DNA of 64,000 bases from Hevea brasiliensis (lineage: Eukaryota > Streptophyta > Magnoliopsida > Malpighiales > Euphorbiaceae), in NCBI RefSeq assembly GCF_030052815.1, contig NC_079502.1:1798001-1862000 (forward strand), read 5' to 3'. Shown one piece after another: positions 61,535 through 64,000 of this stretch. The notes beneath the pieces are model-generated. The model saw nothing but the letters and a program-made list of their open reading frames with translations. It did no database searches and had not been told where the DNA came from. The first letter of the stretch is position 1. Each line of letters opens with the position of its first letter. Both the position numbers and the translations under genes were made by a program.

Positions 61535-63675
61535 ATGGCTCTATCCCTCGGCAAGTTAACCATCCTTGTGGGTGCAGGTCTGTACAATACAATTATTCCT
61601 TGTCTGATTTTCCCTGCTTCGATTTTGTTTTTTATGATTACAATTGGTCCCGAATAGATTCCTTTTTTTTTGGGGTTATTTTTGATGGAGTATAAAGTAT
61701 TTAGGGATTTTGATAAACCCTAGGTTTGGTTTTGATGCATTTATTGATGTGGTTGGATTTCTAAAGGTAAAGATGTTTTGCGTTAACGTGATCTCTTGGT
61801 TCAAGGTTAATTACCAGCTGACTTAGCCACCAGTGCATCTGTTTTAGCACTTATTATGAACTGTTTCATTTATTTAAAATTGTATGAATAGGGGATTTTA
61901 GCTCATTGAAAAGTTTATGATATGTTACTTCTCTCTGATATTGATGGAGACGTGCATTTTAGGAATTTTATGAGTTTGAACTTCTGTGCCTCTGCTGTGT
62001 TCATGTATTTTGTTTTTGCATGCTATTTATAGTAAAATGAGCGTTTAATGTATTTTCGTGTTGTTGGTGCTCACCAGAGCTGTTTATAGACATAAATGGC
62101 AATAGTTGGGAAGTTGAAGTAATAGTATTATTTTCCTAGGAAGTGGTTGAGCTTGTTGAGCAATGTGCCATTCCTGCTTTCGTGTATTTTCCTTTTCAAT
62201 CCCATTTTGCCGTACTTTCTAAATTAACGATTCATCTTTGTTTCTTCTTTTTTTAATTTTTTTAATTTTTTTTATAATTAATAGACATTATTTTGTGTCC
62301 AGGTGGAATAATTTTATTGCTTACTGAATTAGTTATATTATGCCTTGCAGGCATTCTTGGCTCAGTTCTTGCAAAAGAGGGGCGCTTGTCAAATGTGTCT
62401 GACTTGGTTTCTGGTGCATTCAAGGTACTTGTGGGACTAAAACTAAAGTTATTCTGAGCAATTTGAAATGCAAGAAGGCAAATTGTATTTTTTTTTCCCC
62501 TGCTTTTAGTCTTTATTGATAGAGTAACTTTAGACTTATTTTCAGCTTTCTTTGTTATTTTATGGCGTTGGAGTTCCATATACATCTGTCATAGAAAATG
62601 TTCCACTTCTCATTGCTTTATTTTCACTCATGTGGGAAGACAGACATGCTACTCTGAAATTAGTTCTTTTTTTCTTTTTTTTTTTTTTTTTTTTCCTTTG
62701 TTTGGTTATGGATTCCATTCAGAGCATTACATACTGGTTCTGATATGGTGTGAGCCAACTTCACTGAGTATAATTTTGGAATAATGCATAATTTTACTGG
62801 TCTTTATTATTCTAAGATCTTATAGTATACAATTGGTTTTGCTTGATATCATGATCTATCATTTTTCATGATAAATCACAAAGTGATCTTTCTTCAACGT
62901 TCCTTTGCATTTAGGCCTCGTTGTTTGTGTTTTACATAGGACTGATGAAAAGTGACATTTGATACTCTTTACATACCATATGTTCCCTAATGCTTTTCTT
63001 TGATCATTATGATTGTTATCTTCTTAGACATTATGAGTTCTTTCAAAGTTTGATCTAAAATTTTCAGTCACTCATAGGCTTCATTTGTTTTCTGGAAAAT
63101 ATTTTCCTGGGGAGCATTTTGTGGTTTTTGTTTCTGTAGGAAAATTAGTTAGTGGAAAAATTTTTCCTGGTTGAAGGGTAAACTAGTCATTATTGGACTT
63201 TTACAAACTCATAAAAGGGGAAAAGAAAAACCTGCAAGAGAAATACATAGGCATATACATTGATTGCCACTTGGCCATTGCCACCGGCTGCCATCATTCA
63301 GCATTGACTGCTAAAATTTACATTTTCTCTGATATTTTCTTTTCTATTCAACAACATTTGGTTAAAGTGGAGTTCTTATGGGTTCAAATATTCTTATATT
63401 CTATTTCATGGAAAGAACTTCAAATTTTTCAATCTACTCCAAACAGTAGAAAATAATTTGAGTTTGATATTCGGTTTTATAGCTAAAGAACAGAGTTTTT
63501 GGTCTACCAAAAAATGTTTTCCAGAGTGGTTACTTTTAACATAGCTTTAGTCTCTCTGTTCAATGCTAATTACTAATCAATTTGTATGTTATTGCAGATT
63601 GCTTTTAAGCAAGTTAGACGAGATGATTCTACCTCATCAATTGGCAAGCAACATAATGATTCTTTGATGGCTCAG
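61535..63675 (+). CDS. DUF1664 protein, first three exons (partial)
   Basis: Exons 61535-61577, 62351-62424 and 63598-63675 join in frame (65 aa). The gene continues beyond the right edge. The start at 61535 gives MALSLGKLTILVGAGILGSV, a short hydrophobic N-terminal anchor, then LAKEGRLSNVSDLVSGAFK. This N-terminus matches plant DUF1664 proteins (often labelled 'bZIP-like'), which go on to a long coiled coil. Their role is not established. Introns are GT-AG. Intron 2 is 1.2 kb and may contain a small repeat element near 63070-63530. The identification rests on the N-terminal region only. Confidence 0.8.
63070..63530. repeat. possible MITE in DUF1664 intron 2
   Basis: The left end GGCTTCATTTGTTTTCTGGA (running on into AAATATTTTCC) and the reverse complement of the right end (ACTCTGGAAAACATTTTTTGG) partly agree, as in a common plant MITE type beginning GGCCTCGTTTG. 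The ends are not exact and no duplication was found. Confidence 0.3.
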
Positions 63676-64000
63676 GTTTGCATGCCAACTTTTTTGTCAT
63701 AGATTTAAATTTTTAATATAATTTAGGATAAAGCATGGTAGTTTGATGGTTAATGAATGTGTGATAATTCTCACTTGCTCGAGGAAGCATAAAAATATGT
63801 GCTTTCTTGAAGATGGATTATGGTCATCTGCTATCACTATCATGTTTGCCAAGTCTAAATTCTTTTATGTTTAAGTGTTCTTTCTGTTTTCATACGTGCA
63901 ATGCATGCATGCGCCTGCACACACCCAGATCATTGAAGGGAGCTGAATTTCTTTAAGTTTGTTTTTAAGAATCAAATTTGCTTCAGTTTTCTTTTCTTCT

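Noticed and set aside
1..64000. tRNA, rRNA or known microRNA genes
   Set aside because: None recognised by eye on either strand. A tRNAscan or Rfam search would be needed to exclude small ones.

Overview
This is a stretch of plant nuclear genome, almost certainly a eudicot. Genes are split by GT-AG introns, spacers are very AT-rich, and LTR and non-LTR retrotransposon remains sit between genes. The protein families are plant-specific: TCP, WRKY, LAZY/IGT, HIPP, DUF761 and plastid glucose-6-phosphate dehydrogenase. From remembered homologues the gene sequences look closest to Malpighiales (poplar/spurge side of the rosids). That placement is inference. There are no bacterial features, CRISPR arrays or operons.

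Layout, left to right: 1-2057, a long gypsy-type LTR on the minus strand. 3408-4887, an internally deleted copia element with its target-site duplication. 7977-8867 (-), a class I TCP factor of the TCP19 type. 9955-10850, degenerate repeats. 12424-17649 (-), a complete ten-exon plastid G6PD gene with a composite transposon insertion in intron 4. 21681-22430 (-), a DUF4408/DUF761 membrane protein. 25923-27644 (-), a four-exon OTU-family cysteine protease. 27967-29320, a block bordered by imperfect inverted repeats. 30286-31572 (-), a five-exon isoprenylated heavy-metal-binding protein (HIPP). 33032-33908 (+), a plant multi-pass membrane protein whose frame is broken twice. 36160-36900, an LTR-like segment. 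38098-38940 (+), a single-exon plant protein of unknown function. 42563-44345, a long LTR-like block with iterated inverted repeats ahead of a TATA box. 46059-48406 (+), a complete five-exon LAZY1 gene. 48407-55643, a gene-poor AT-rich stretch. 55644-57347 (+), WRKY75. 57890-59313 (+), a LINE tail with RNase H. 61535 to the right edge (+), the first three exons of a DUF1664 gene.

The genes are independent units and not a pathway. Themes that recur are growth and architecture (TCP19-like, LAZY1), stress or nutrient response (WRKY75, HIPP, G6PD) and protein turnover (OTU). Exon joins were worked out by hand. Every multi-exon model except the broken membrane protein keeps frame across all joins, and each complete one ends at a stop.

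I did not find a convincing new biological system. The signals most worth a second look are a 215-bp stretch with no G at all inside the left LTR, the iterated TGCACAA/TTGTGCA inverted repeats at 42.8-43.3 kb, the composite insertion with 13-bp flanking repeats in G6PD intron 4, and the double frame break in the 33-kb membrane protein gene.
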